Source: Batillaria attramentaria
Taxonomy: Eukaryota; Mollusca; Gastropoda; Batillariidae
Direction: 5' to 3'
Assembly: GCA_018292915.2 (NCBI GenBank)
Contig: JACVVK020000216.1
Span: forward strand, 1-64,000
Length of the DNA stretch: 64,000 nucleotides
The position numbers and the translations under genes are program-made. Under the pieces are notes generated by a model. The model was not told the origin of the DNA. It did not search any database and saw nothing but the letters and a program-made list of their open reading frames with translations. Shown here one piece after another: positions 1 to 11,334 of the stretch (the stretch's first letter is position 1; each line of letters starts with the position of its first letter).

Positions 1-455
1 CAGTATAATAAGATGATCTTCCAAATTCGAGAAAATGAAGGCATTTGAACAACAGTAATGCGAGTCTACTCAGTTTCTGTTTAGGCTAGAAAGCCAAATA
101 CCTCGAATCCAGCAAATCCACTCATGTCACCTTTGCCTCTCATGTGTACAAAAAGTCCCAGCTTCACTGGCAGCTTGCCTCCTCTTGCTGCCCCCTGGCA
201 TACACCTTGCCCTACCAAAATATAAAAAATCACGAAAATCTGGCTTAGTGACAAAAATCACTACAAACTAGCAACACTGGCAAACCAGGGTACTCAAACA
301 AACACCAAACTTGATCCCACGCTCAATCTGTGGCCCTACGTCACACAAAAGAGATGGGGGGGGGGGGGGCTTAGCAGAAGACGTGCGCCTGACTGCCCAG
401 TAAGCAGCACACACGGGGCAACGGATCTAAGCTCTAAAGAAGAAGAGGGGGGGGG
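1..455. other. Flank without recognised gene
   Basis: No coding similarity or repeat family was recognised here. Two long G homopolymers are present, at about 356-369 and 447-463; the second abuts a degraded SINE tail. Confidence 0.5.
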
Positions 456-462
456 GGGGGGG

Positions 463-580
463 GTCCGTCACATGTGGATGATATCAAGGACGGGACAAGG
501 AGGAAAAAGCCAGCGAAAGTATCTGGCTCTCAGCCAGGATTCGAACTAAGGACCCAAGAACTGAAAATCCAGTTACTCTG
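463..580 (-). repeat. SINE-A, degraded partial copy
   Basis: Read on the minus strand this matches the B-box region and body of the window's commonest SINE (called SINE-A here), including the 'gatatcaa..gacgggacaa' body word, but with many substitutions. The head is incomplete, so this is an old copy. Confidence 0.6.
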
Positions 581-1362
581 AAGAAGAATAAGTAGCGGAA
601 GAAGAAGAAACTGTCATTTCCGCCATTTTTTACTCGTGTACATTTCCAGTGCATGGTGGCTGTAAAGAATTTCAAGGAAGAGTTTGACCGACGAGGCGGC
701 ATTCAACGGTGTTCAGGGTGCCCAGCGAGGGGTGAAAAATACCAGGGTACACTTCCAGCTCCCGAAAAACTTTCCGACAACGATCACGTCAGCTTGCAGC
801 AAAACTGGAACTGGATTACTTCTCTTGACCCTAGGATCGCCTCCCTTGGTGTCACTGCCATAAACTCCCAATACAGACGGTAGGTGTCGCAAAGATCGCC
901 ACTCGCTGACATCCTATGCGCGTGTACTGTAGACGGACCATAGACTAAGGTGTGGATTTGGCTTTGGGGAGCTTTTGTGGTTTAGTACGGAAGGTTCGCG
1001 ATGAATGAATAGGACAGGGATTTTAGCATGAATTCCTTGACGGTATCCATAACTCGAGGGCATGCGAGAATGCCACTGTAGGGCGGACAGTTGGTTTAAG
1101 TACTTTTCGATTTTTTTTTTTTTTTTTTGCAAATACCTCGAAAGGAACAAATTTGCTTTGCATCTCAAGGAGATGTCGCACTGTTCTCCCGACCTAGTTT
1201 ACTTTTTTTTTTATAAACGAAATGAAATACAGTGGATGTCTGTTCGTAAGGTGCTAAGTGACGTCCCGGTAAGTGGTTTTGACTGTTAACACACTGCCTA
1301 TATCTTTTTACAGTGGATTATATAGAGGGTATTGTTGGAGGGCTGGTTGGGGTACAAGGAGG
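580..1362. other. No gene recognised
   Basis: Mixed unique sequence with short poly-T tracts near 1112-1128 and 1203-1212. Open frames are short and show no recognisable domain. Confidence 0.5.
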
Positions 1363-2030
1363 GCCATTGAAAGAGTCAAGACAAAATGTGCATCACGTTT
1401 CATTTGGACATTTTACTTGGTGATTAAATCAAAGAACCGCAGCTCCTTGAGCGTGGACAGCAAGAGTGGTGTTGTGCCACATAAAGCGCCGCTTGGCAGC
1501 AGCAGGCTTTTACTGCTTCGTCCTCCAACCTGCGGCGCCTCGAGCGTCTCAGCGCCGAGACTGACCACTCAAAGGGGGTAAGTGGGTGGGTGTTTAGGAG
1601 TTTAACGTCCTTTTCCACCACGTAAGGGTGATATCAAAGACGTGGCAACGAGAAAAAAGGCGGGTACAAATATTTGGCCACAACGGGGATTCGAACTCAC
1701 GACCCGAGCATTGAAAGTCCAACGCTCTACCATTCGGCTATCCCGCCTCCCCGGCCATTCAAAGAGTGAAGACAAAATGCATAATTACGTTTTATTTGGA
1801 TATTTTATTTGGTGAGTACATAGAAGAACCAACGGACTTTGAACTTGAATAACCAAGGTGAAGGATCCGCCCATGAAGTAGCGCTTTGCAGCAGCAGGCT
1901 TTCACTGCTTCGTCCCTCAACCTGCGGCGCCTCGAGCGTCTTAAAAGAGACGGATATGTGCGCCGAGGAGAAACCTACCATTGCATACCATACCATACGA
2001 CACCATGCCATACCATACCATAGCCCCGAC
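1363..2030 (+). repeat. Diverged tandem duplication of a SINE-C 3' region, split by SINE-A
   Basis: Two diverged copies lie at about 1363-1564 and 1755-1960. Both contain the stretch 'agcagcaggctt..ctgcttcgtcc' followed by 'ctgcggcgcctcgagcgtct'. The same words, in the same order, form the 3' part of the SINE-C copy near 31.95-32.08 kb. The right copy ends in a (CCATA)n-like tail at about 1975-2025, as does that copy. A SINE-A inserted between the two halves. Confidence 0.65.
1575..1754 (-). mobile_element. SINE-A copy with near-perfect target duplication
   Basis: Near full-length minus-strand SINE-A with tRNA-like A and B boxes in the head and a G/T-rich (CCCACCC complement) end. It is flanked by ccactcaaag (1565-1574) and ccattcaaag (1755-1764), a 9 of 10 target-site duplication. 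The right flank is also the start of the second duplicated unit. Confidence 0.8.
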
Positions 2031-2365
2031 TTCAAACGGATTGAAAATGGCCAAACTTAATTTGTTTAAGATTTTATTGCAAGTCAGACGACCTTGTACC
2101 CACAGCCCAAACTCTTCGCTGAGTCACTGCAATTGGATGACTAAGTCTGGCACGGAAAAGGGTATGCAAATGTACTTTTTTCCGGCCCCTGGTCTGATCA
2201 GAGTAACAAAAGTCAGATTGTCAGTGGAGATTTATGAAGGTGGTTTTGAGGTTCAGGGCCGATTTGTGGTTAACAGCTCCTCCCCCCCCCCCTCCGATGT
2301 TAGTCATCTGAACACGAAAAGTGATTGTGAGAAAGGAGTTTTCAATGGAATTCTCGTCCGTTCGA

Positions 2366-2462
<97 letters not shown>

Positions 2463-2520
2463 CGCAAAACTGAAACTTGATTCGATTTTCTTTTCTTTAA
2501 ATGCTCTGGATGAGCACGCA

Positions 2521-2571
<51 letters not shown>
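2366..2571. repeat. Compound microsatellite (CT)n(CA)n and (GCAC)n(CA)n
   Basis: A CT run switches directly to a CA run ending at about 2461. After about 50 bp a GCAC run leads into a second CA run. Open frames through it are simple-sequence artefacts. Confidence 0.95.
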
Positions 2572-2572
<1 letters not shown>

Positions 2573-2999
2573 GCCACCATGAACGCATCATCCCAGCAAC
2601 ATTTCATACGCAGTTCGATCGAAAGCAATCACCCTATGCTCCATTTCCACCATTCACCGATTCTGTACCCGAGGGTCCCGAGGAAGGAACAACAAAACCA
2701 AACATCAGTTCACAAAGGTTAGACAAGAACATGCCGATGGTAAAAGAAATCGGACAAGCATTCAGAGCCCGGATCGCGGGCTGGTATTTCGGGTCATGCA
2801 ATCACAGGGATGTTGCGCGCTACGGTGGTGAAGTGATTTGCGCAAAATGTGCTACACGTTAGCTGGCATGGATGTTGGTTTGCGGTGGCTTTCTTTTTTC
2901 TTTTTTTTTCCTGGACACCAGAGTCAGTTTTAAGATTTCATCAACAGTCTACGGCACGCTGACAAATTTGCCACACATTACACGAATTTGCAACAAAAC

Positions 3000-3001
<2 letters not shown>

Positions 3002-3071
<70 letters not shown>

Positions 3072-3090
3072 TGTGCGTGTGCGTGTGTGT
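3002..3090. repeat. (GT)n microsatellite with GTGC variants
   Basis: About 50 bp of pure GT followed by GTGC and GTGTGC variants. Confidence 0.95.
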
Positions 3091-3119
3091 CCCCAAAATA
3101 GGAGAAACAGTCATTGTGC

Positions 3120-3376
3120 AATCTCGTAGCGCAAATCTCGTGACGCAAATGTCGTGGTGCAAATCTCGTAGTTCAGCTATTGTGACGCACATCTCGGACG
3201 CAAACCTCGTAGCACAACTCTCGTGGTGCAAAATCCCGTGGTTCAAATCCCGTAGCACAAATCTCGTGACGCAGATTTCGTTGTACACTGAAATCTCGGT
3301 GTTCAAATCTCGTGGTGCATATCTCGTGGTGCAAATCTCGAGACTTGAATCACGTGTCGCAAATCTCGTGGCACAT
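3120..3376. repeat. Degenerate 15-16 bp tandem array
   Basis: About 16 degenerate units built on 'gcaaatctcgtggt'. Variants include gcaaatgtcgtgg, acaaatctcgtgac and gcatatctcgtgg. It directly follows the GT microsatellite. Confidence 0.85.
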
Positions 3377-3609
3377 TTTTTTTGTGTGTGTGTGCACATC
3401 GTCCATATCGAGAATATCGAACGTGCTAGCAAAGACATTACATTACCAAGATGGTAATGTAATATCTGCTAGGACCTACAAGATACACTTCGTGCATATC
3501 ACGTTCGTACTCAGGGTAACTACATCATAACCCCAAAACGCCTTCCGGCGTAAAAAAAAAAAAAAAAAAAAAAAGGCACCCCAAATGTATTATGCATTAT
3601 TCCAGACAG

Positions 3610-3809
3610 GTTCAACACCAAAATAAACACACTTATTTCTTCTCAACGACATCTTATGGGGTTAGCGTTTGCAAGCACTTGCGTAAGTCAGAGTTTCGTT
3701 TCAGGTGAACAATGTTCATGTTTAACGGAAAGTGAGGTGCTTGCAAAACGTTAACCCCATGAGATGTCGTTGAGAAGAAATGAGTGTGTTGCTTATTTTG
3801 GTGTTGAAC
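3610..3809. mobile_element. Fold-back element (non-autonomous, about 200 bp)
   Basis: Left arm 3610-3680 and right arm 3735-3809 are inverted copies of about 70 bp with few mismatches, joined by a loop of about 55 bp. The outermost word is gttcaacac / gtgttgaac. No coding capacity. This is the form of a MITE or fold-back element; no clear target duplication was seen. Confidence 0.7.
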
Positions 3810-4185
3810 TGTGACGCCATCTTCGTGAAAACCTGCCCAGCCGACCAGTAAATGCAGCATGTGATGAGGGGTGGCAGGATCTGGCAAACCCAGCATCGGA
3901 CGAGAGAAACACAAACCCTGCTAACTAACTCGTAATTTCCCCCCCCCCCCCCACGTCATTCAGATGAATAGCAAGGCAGTGAAATTTGACAGACTGAGCT
4001 TCCAGAGAACGTTGTGTTGTCTGCAAACATGTGGCGTCATCAGTCGCTTCTTGAGAAGTGTCGTGGATATTTCTTGGGGATGGAAAGAAAGGGAGTGATT
4101 TTCAATGGTGCAGCAACGTAGCAATGACATCGGATGTGTTTTGGTGCTGTTGATTTGCTGAAGACAGCAAATATTACCCTTAGTC

Positions 4186-4266
4186 CACTCCTCCCCCCCC
4201 CCCACACACACCACAACCACCAGCCGCCTCCTTCTCCCCCCCCCCCCCGCCCCCCCCCCCCCCCAC
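4186..4266. repeat. Poly-C-rich low-complexity tract
   Basis: Several C homopolymers interrupted by CACA and CCAGCC words, directly before a SINE-A head. Confidence 0.8.
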
Positions 4267-4440
4267 CTGGGGAGCCGGGGTGGTCGAATGGTAGAGCGTT
4301 GGACTTCTAATGCTCGAGTCGTGAGTTCGATCCCGGCTGGGGCCAAATATTTGTGCTGGCTTTTTCATCGTTGCCCCGTCTTTGATGTCACCCCATGTGA
4401 TGGAAATGGACGTTAAACCCCCAAACACCCTCCCCACCCT
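4267..4440 (+). mobile_element. SINE-A copy
   Basis: Complete head with an A-box-like 'tggtcgaatgg' and B-box-like 'gttcgatcc', followed by the diagnostic body 'ccaaatatttgtgctggc' and the 'ggacgttaaac' tail region, ending in CCCACCC-like repeats. Confidence 0.9.
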
Positions 4441-4617
4441 TCCCCCCACTCCCCCCCCCCCATACCTTCCTCCAAAAACAAGTAAAACAAGTCCTATGTC
4501 CCATCCGGTACCAGAGTCTCTGTAGCCAGAGATTTAAGTTTACAATTTTCATGTTATTTAAAAAAGGAAAGCAAGTTAGACAAATAATGCCGTTCTTTTT
4601 GGCAAACATTACCTCAC

Positions 4618-4730
4618 ACCCGGCTGGGTGCACATATTTGGGCTGGCCTTTTTTTCCTCGCTGCTCCCGTCTTAGATATCACCCATATGTGGCGGGAAAA
4701 GGACGTGAAAGTCAGACACCCACACCTGGG
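4618..4730 (+). mobile_element. SINE-A copy, 5'-truncated
   Basis: Starts inside the B-box side ('cccggctggg') and runs through the SINE-A body and tail ('aaaaggacgt', 'cacccacacc'). The head is missing. Confidence 0.75.
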
Positions 4731-5320
4731 GGGATCCGATTTCGAGCCCAGCGCTCCACCGGATTCCCCGTACAAGAAGACGGGTTGGGGATGGTGGGAG
4801 GGGTTGGAGGGGAGGAGGGGGGACAGGGCGGGGGTATTGAGGGGGGGGGGGAGATGAAGGGGCTAAAAGCAAAAGGACACTGTGAGAATGAGAAAAAAAA
4901 AAAAAAGAAACAAACTGGTCGCTTTGAATGGTGCGTGCCATGAGCGGTCTCATGTCCAGAGGTGGCCGACACTTGGTCAAAAACTATTTTCTGCCCCGAA
5001 AACTACAGCAAACCGTGGAGACACCCACTTGATGAAACAAGCATAGAAATGCTTCAATGAATGCGGGTTTCAACAGAGGAGCGGGCTCGTGGTTTGCAGG
5101 GGGATAATGGTGGCTGTTCAGGAAGCTTTTCATTGAGAGAGTGGACAATGGTTAGCACCTCTGAGTTGACAGGTCGGAGCGTTTGAGCGAAGGGGAGTTT
5201 TTTTTTTTTTTTCCCCTTCAGTATTTAAGGATGAGGTCTGTTTGGACTGATTGGGTTGAAGGGGGGAGGGGGGGTGAAGGGGGTAGGGTGGGGGGGGAGG
5301 TCTGGTGAGAGGGAGTTGAC
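4731..5320. other. No gene recognised; G-rich and A/T homopolymers
   Basis: A purine-rich stretch (about 4780-4860), poly-A near 4894 and poly-T near 5200. No coding support. Confidence 0.5.
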
Positions 5321-5793
<473 letters not shown>

Positions 5794-6048
5794 TTCCCCG
5801 CCAAATACTACAGCTTGTGACAACATTTTATAAAGGGGCCTCCGTGATATTTCTTTTGTGTGAGGGCAGGTTCGCAGTCGCACGCAAAAAGCAGTGGCGA
5901 CTGGTTAGTCAGCCGAGCCCGAACCAGCCCCGAACAGCTCGTCGGGTAGTCAGAGTGTACAGCGCATAGCCTGTGAAAGTAGTGTGAATGGCAGGAAGAC
6001 GTAGATTTCGATGAAGCTCGAGCGATCCTTTTCCGTTTTTCCTGTGAA

Positions 6049-6579
6049 CACGGGATTGAAGCCAAACTGAATGGACACGATAGTGTTTCCGGTGCAACCC
6101 CACTTCAAAACTTTTGATCGCTGTCTCGTGATAAGTTTGAAATATAAGAACGAACACGTCTTCCCATTGTAGTAACGCAATATTCAAAGTCGTTGTCTAG
6201 TTGGTAAACGGTTCCTTTTTCCCAGTTTTCACGCCGGCGGACGGAAGTCCGTTGGGGTGGGGTGGGTGTTTGGGTGTTTAACGTCCTTTCCCACCACATA
6301 CGGGTGATATCAAAGACGGGGCAACGATTTAAAAAAAAGCCAGGACAAACATTTGGCCCCAGCCAAAGATACGAACTCACGACCCGAGCATTAGAAGTCC
6401 AACGCTCTACCACTGGGCAAGCCCGGCTCCCCGGAAGTCCGTTGGAAACACTCAGTGTCACTGAAATTTGAATATGGAAACACTCGGTGCTACTCTTTGA
6501 AAGCACCCTGTCCTGGCGGTGCTACTTCTGAAGCGGAGTAGCAATGGAAACACTCGGGTCCATTTTGATGCACTCCGTG
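6049..6579 (-). mobile_element. MITE family M, copy 1, split by a SINE
   Basis: Right end, read on the minus strand, starts CACGGAGTGCATCAAAATGG and continues to GTGTTTCC and GCTACTCCGCTTC; the left end carries a diverged inverted version ('cacgggattg..gtgtttccggtgc'). The interior has 'ggaaacactc' words spaced 32 bp apart, as in the other copies. SINE-A at 6256-6431 interrupts it. The element has no coding capacity; the superfamily is unknown. Confidence 0.7.
6256..6431 (-). mobile_element. SINE-A copy with 14-bp target duplication
   Basis: Full-length minus-strand copy flanked by cggaagtccgttgg at 6242-6255 and 6432-6445, a perfect 14-bp duplication. It inserted into MITE M copy 1, so it is younger than that element. 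Confidence 0.92.
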
Positions 6580-6800
6580 TCTAGGGTTTATGGAGGGCTA
6601 GTTTGGGTACCCCATGAGTGATCGGGGAAGTCACAGAGACGCCGTGCCTAATGGAGGGCTAACCCAGCTTGTTGGTTTTTAATGCGGTGACGTAGGAACA
6701 CTTCAAACAGGCATGACGTGCAAATTAATTTACGTCACTACCGATCCGCGGGGAAAAAAAACAAACAAAAAAAAAAAAAAACGTGTTTCGCAAGGCTCGA

Positions 6801-6981
6801 AGGGAGCCGGGATAGCCGAATGGTAGAGCGTTGGACTTTCAATGCTCGGGTCGCGAGTTCGAATCCCGGCTGGGGCCAAATATTTGTGCTGGCCTTTTTC
6901 TCGTTGCCCCCCGTCTTTGATATCACCCATAGGTGGTGGAAAAGGACGTTAAATTCACAAACACCCTACCCACCCACCCAC
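6801..6981 (+). mobile_element. SINE-A copy
   Basis: Full-length plus-strand copy close to consensus, with A-box-like 'tagccgaatgg' and B-box-like 'gttcgaatc'. Flanks tcgcaaggctcga (6788-6800) and tcgcaatcctcga (6982-6994) match at 11 of 13 positions, a probable target duplication. Confidence 0.9.
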
Positions 6982-7030
6982 TCGCAATCCTCGAATGCGA
7001 GTGTCAGTAGTTTTGCGTTTATACACCAGG

Positions 7031-7198
7031 GTGGGTAGGCCGGTGGGTGTTTGAGAGTTTAACGTCTTTTTCCACAACGTAAGGGTGTTATCAAAGACGG
7101 GTCAACCTGAAAAAGGCCAGTCCACATGGCGGGATTCGAACTCACGACCCGAGCATTAAAAAATCCAACGCTCTACCATTCGGCTCTCCCGGCTCCCC
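7031..7198 (-). mobile_element. SINE-A copy with 12-bp target duplication
   Basis: Minus-strand copy flanked by ttatacaccagg at 7019-7030 and 7199-7210 (perfect). It lies about 50 bp from an oppositely oriented SINE-A, so the two form a tail-to-tail inverted pair. Confidence 0.92.
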
Positions 7199-7210
7199 TT
7201 ATACACCAGG

Positions 7211-7860
7211 AATGTCATGGAGTATAAGTGTCCGCATTTCGCATTGGTGGTACACTTTGGGTACTGTGGTACAAAAATGACATTCATTGGTCAAGATTAC
7301 TCAATGGACCAGTTAGGATCAAATTATCCGAGGGATATTTTTCTTTTTCAATAGTTTCTGACTATTCACATCAGACTGGATTGCGTCAGTGTTCCGCCCT
7401 CTCTCAAAATGCACATCAATAAAAAATTGGGCAGCGGGAGAGACGAATGTGTCCGCCCGCTTTACCTGTGCAGTTGGCTTGTATAACCACGCAGTATAGC
7501 TTTCTTTTCACTTTTTCCCCAGTCGTTTATACACACCTCTTAAACCGTGTCTAATTGCTCCTTGTTGAGTTGACGCGAATCCAAACATCTAACCGCACCT
7601 TCCAAACACGAAGGGACCCTATCCGAACGTTGCTGAAACTTAAAAAAAAAAAAGCGTCATCACAGCACATTTCGTACCGCGATCGAGTATCCCAGGTGTT
7701 TGACACTTTTTCGGTTTTATGCGAAAATCAGGCAAGATGAACGGTGTCTTGGCGGCTCTTATTGCAGCAAACACGAGTATAAACAAAACACGACACTGCC
7801 ACGAAGCCAAATTGAACATAAATATTTTGTTGTTGTTTGTTTGTTTGTTTGTTTTTGTGA
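7211..7860. other. No gene recognised; ends in (GTTT)n
   Basis: Unique sequence, then a GTTT run at about 7830-7855. Confidence 0.5.
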
Positions 7861-7908
7861 GGCCAGTGGTTCACAACCCCAAACTTCCGTGGTAAGAATT
7901 GAGTTAAT
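7858..7908 (+). repeat. Dispersed repeat linked to a GTT/GTTT tract, copy 1
   Basis: The words 'aggcca', 'tggt.cacaaccccaaac' and 'tggtaagaattgagttaa' recur in the same order at 16,436-16,485. In both places they directly follow a GTT- or GTTT-type microsatellite, which suggests one end of a short dispersed element. Confidence 0.65.
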
Positions 7909-7949
7909 GGGACCTTACGGAGGTAGAAATCACTCAGCGGCAAGACAGA

Positions 7950-9280
7950 CAGACGAACGCGCACCCCTTTTGCCGCACAGCCCTTGTCTCTCATTCAAGT
8001 CTCACTCTCTTTCTCTCAGTCGGACGTGTACGGGCTGCCTAGCTTCGACAGGCCGATTTTCCCTCTAGCAGCGTAGACCGAGCGTCGGCCGGAGGGAGAA
8101 CTCTCCTATCTTCTTGTAAAGGGGCTTTGGGGCGCACTGTCTGTCTGTCTGTCGCTCAACTCACACAAGCTGTAGGCTGGGTGAGGCGAAGTTGGCCAGG
8201 AGTAGCACTACTGCACACCGGTTTGGTCGCGCGCGCCTCGGCGACACAGGCGGTGGACAAATAGACAGACCAAGGCTGAGACAGGTGTTGGGGGAAAAGA
8301 GAAACGGGACCCTCACAACCTCCAGACAGCGGAAGCGATCTCTTCGCTGGGACCAAGTTTTTAGTGTCAGTTTGGTTTTGGTTTTGGGAGCTTCCTTTTT
8401 ACCGGCCTCCGCCGAATCTTCAGCGTCACAGCGCGTGTGTACAATTTGTTGTTGTGTGTGTGTGTGAAAGCTATTTCTCGCCAATTTGTGACGGTTCTTC
8501 ACTGGAGTACTTCTTGATTTTTCTGTGTCTTTCTTTTTTTTTTCCCTCTCTCTCTCCTTTGGGAGTACGATGCATTCTGTAACTGATTGCGTAGCCGAGT
8601 AGTCAGTTCCGCTTGTTCACCCTTTGCAACTTTGCAATTGTGTGTCTGTTTTCAGTCGCTTTTCCCATTACATTCTTTCAGCGAGAAGAGAGAGAGAGAT
8701 AGAGCGAGCGAGAGAAAAAAAGAAATCTGCTGTGCCAACGTGCGAAGCCGTTCTGTTCAGAAACCAAAGCCATGGTTTGAAAAGTTTGAATGAAGCGTGT
8801 GATAGGCCGCTATTGAACACCGGTGTTTGTTTGGGCGGGCAGGGTGAGAGGTCACCCGCTTACCCCCGTAAATCCACCGGTTCGATCCTCTTGGATTCGG
8901 GAATACACCAGAGAGCAAGGCGGTCACCTCTTGACAAGAAGCTTCAAGCCCAAGGAATTTATTCCTGTTAAATGTGGATTTTATTTCGCTCTGCGCGTAC
9001 AGCTACAGCAGTTTTTGCCTAGTTGTCAAGTGGAACGTGCATTATGTGATCCAAGCTGGGATACCGACCTTTCAGTTTTTCCCTCTACATTCAACGTGTG
9101 CAAGTGGCGGATTATCGACTACTGCTGGTTTTCGTAGTGTACTTGTGTTTACCTGTGAGTGTTCAATCAGGGGTTGGGTGGAAGTGATATGGCACCTGCG
9201 AGCCAAGGTGGTTTGATACACCGTGGATACGATTCTGTTGCGCTGATTCTCCATCCAGTTCTGGAATAAAGCAATAACAG
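7950..9280 (+). other. Putative promoter and non-coding first exon
   Basis: This block is low in repeats and richer in CpG than its surroundings (for example 'cgcgcgcgcctcggcgac' near 8229). It ends in a strong donor, AACAG|GTAAGT, at 9280/9281. No open frame in it shows a recognisable domain, so it reads best as 5' UTR. The next good acceptor-exon on the same strand with a start codon is 36,033-36,788 (FREM-like), so this may be the first exon of that gene with an intron of about 27 kb. The transcription start is not fixed; initiator-like TCAGTT/TCAGTC words occur near 8602 and 8652. Joining the two exons is inference and needs RNA evidence. Confidence 0.35.
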
Positions 9281-10130
9281 GTAAGTGGATTTGTGGGAAT
9301 TTTCACTGGTGCATACTTTGAGTATTTATGTAATGTGCTGTCTGAGAGTATACCTTGATTATCGACTGATGTAGCATGTTACACTAGCGACATTGAAAGA
9401 AGAATTTCCCCATTTAAGGTGAGTTAACAGACATTTTAGAAACCTTTCATATGACAGTTTTGTTGGTATATAGAATCTATCCTTGGCCTCAAAAATGGCC
9501 GTTACAGTGTGGGGGAAACTGATGAGGTGTTAAAATATGAGCTGGAGGAATTATTTTTTTAAAGAAATTAAAATCTATAAATTGTAAGTCCGAGGCCCGG
9601 TTATGTGAAACGGACAGAGTTGTAATCCTTTATGACTCAAACGTGTGAACTTGTTTGAGAACCGCTGAGTTTCGTTGTTTTTGTACTGACTGATATTTCC
9701 CGGTAGGAACTCATAATGAAGTTAAAATAAAGAAAAAGTAGTTATAGTAACAGCAGGGTCATAATTATGTTTACACCACTCGCCAATGCAAATTTTCAGT
9801 GAATTAACTTCGGGGGCTTTACGTCTGAAAATTGTAAGGAAACAGAGAGCGAAAGTGTGAGTTATGACTTTCCATAACCCTCCGGCGAGGTAGCTACTCA
9901 AACAATCGAACCATCGAGGGGTTAGTCTTTCGCCGTAAACCACTCGAACTAATCATGTAGGCTCTGTCTAATTAAAGTAACCACTTTGGTTTGTATGCCG
10001 TGGCCGGACCTTAGATTAGGAACTTGCCCAAGGCACAGCATCTGGCCGTACTGAAACTGGACTTCGTATCGGTGTCGGAGATCGGTCATAGACTGAAGCA
10101 GTTACTTTTTTTCAGTATACCTTACAACCA
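9281..10130. other. Probable intron, unique sequence
   Basis: AT-rich sequence without recognised genes or repeat families. Confidence 0.4.
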
Positions 10131-10399
10131 GGTTCCGCATGTAGAAGTCGAGGTTAGGGGTTTTAGCCCTGGGTTAGAGTCTAGCCTCGAACTAAACTAG
10201 CTCTAGGTTTAAATTTTCTGTATATTTTTTTTTTGTTTTGTTTTTAAATCAGGAAGCGAGATGCCTAAGCCGTTATAGGAGGATTCATTTCTTCCTTTCT
10301 TTGCCTCCTTTTTTTATACAATTTTTTGTTCTTTTGTCCTAGTCTGGGTTAGGCCCGTAGCCGTGGGTTGAATTAACCTCGACTTTTACATTCGGGCCC
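10131..10399 (+). mobile_element. MITE family R, copy 1 (269 bp)
   Basis: Ends are inverted: left '..cgcatgtagaagtcgaggttag', right, as complement, 'gggcccgaatgtaaaagtcg'. A second copy of the same length lies inverted at 59,724-59,992, sharing internal words (the 'gagtctagcctcgaactaaactagctc' region and the 'taggcccgtagcc' region). No open frame. The target duplication is unclear. Confidence 0.75.
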
Positions 10400-11086
10400 A
10401 GGACTTTCATTATACTGTAGTTCCCGCGAATCGGAAACCCGTAAACGGTTATCAATTTGTTGATTGCTTTCTCAAACAAATCAAATTACTATTAATAACC
10501 CTCTTCAATATTTACGTGATCATTAGCACGGCAGTAGGATCGCTTCACCTTGTGCGCAATATAACCTCAAGTTTCGCTTAGCATCGATCAGTTTAGCCGT
10601 TCACAGTTACAATGCACATCACGTGATAACGGTCGTGTTCATCTCTTCAGTTTTCAGACAAATTATATACTAGTAACCCGCTTCGGAATTTGTTGCAACA
10701 TTAGCAGCAACACTGCTTTCCGCGCAATAACTTTTCTCCTCACATCAAGTAACCTGTTCAGTTACAAAGCGCATCACATCATAGCGGCCGCGTCAGAGGA
10801 TGTGCCGCTGTTTCTCCTACAGGGAGGAGGTAAAAAAGGCCTGAGCGTGTGCTTTGACACTGGAATGAGTAATTATTTAGGGGGGGGGGGGGGGGGAAGA
10901 GGGAGAAACACAAACACTGATTAGCTTTAGGTTTCTGTTTCTTCTGCTGAAACAGCAGCTTTGTGGAGTATGGAGTGCGGACGCGTTATCCCCTTTCGTC
11001 AATGTGTTTTTTTGGGTGGGGGAGCCGATCATAGGCACGTGAAATGAACCAGAAGAGACTAAACTACACAGACACTCAGACATACC
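10400..11086. other. Probable intron, unique sequence
   Basis: Unique sequence up to a G homopolymer at about 10,880-10,896. Nothing recognised. Confidence 0.4.
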
Positions 11087-11132
11087 GACACACGCACACA
11101 CACAGAGACGCACGCACGCACGTACGCACACA

Positions 11133-11213
<81 letters not shown>

Positions 11214-11263
11214 ACGCATTGACGCGCTGACGCACGCACGCACGCATGACCGCACGCGCGCAG

Positions 11264-11329
<66 letters not shown>

Positions 11330-11334
11330 GCACA
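11087..11334. repeat. (CA)n microsatellite pair
   Basis: Two long CA runs separated by CGCA- and TGACGCA-type words, with GCAC variants at both ends. Confidence 0.95.

Noticed and set aside
6801..6900. SINE-A heads as functional tRNA genes
   Set aside because: A and B boxes are present, but the acceptor and anticodon stems do not pair and every head is followed by the same SINE body.
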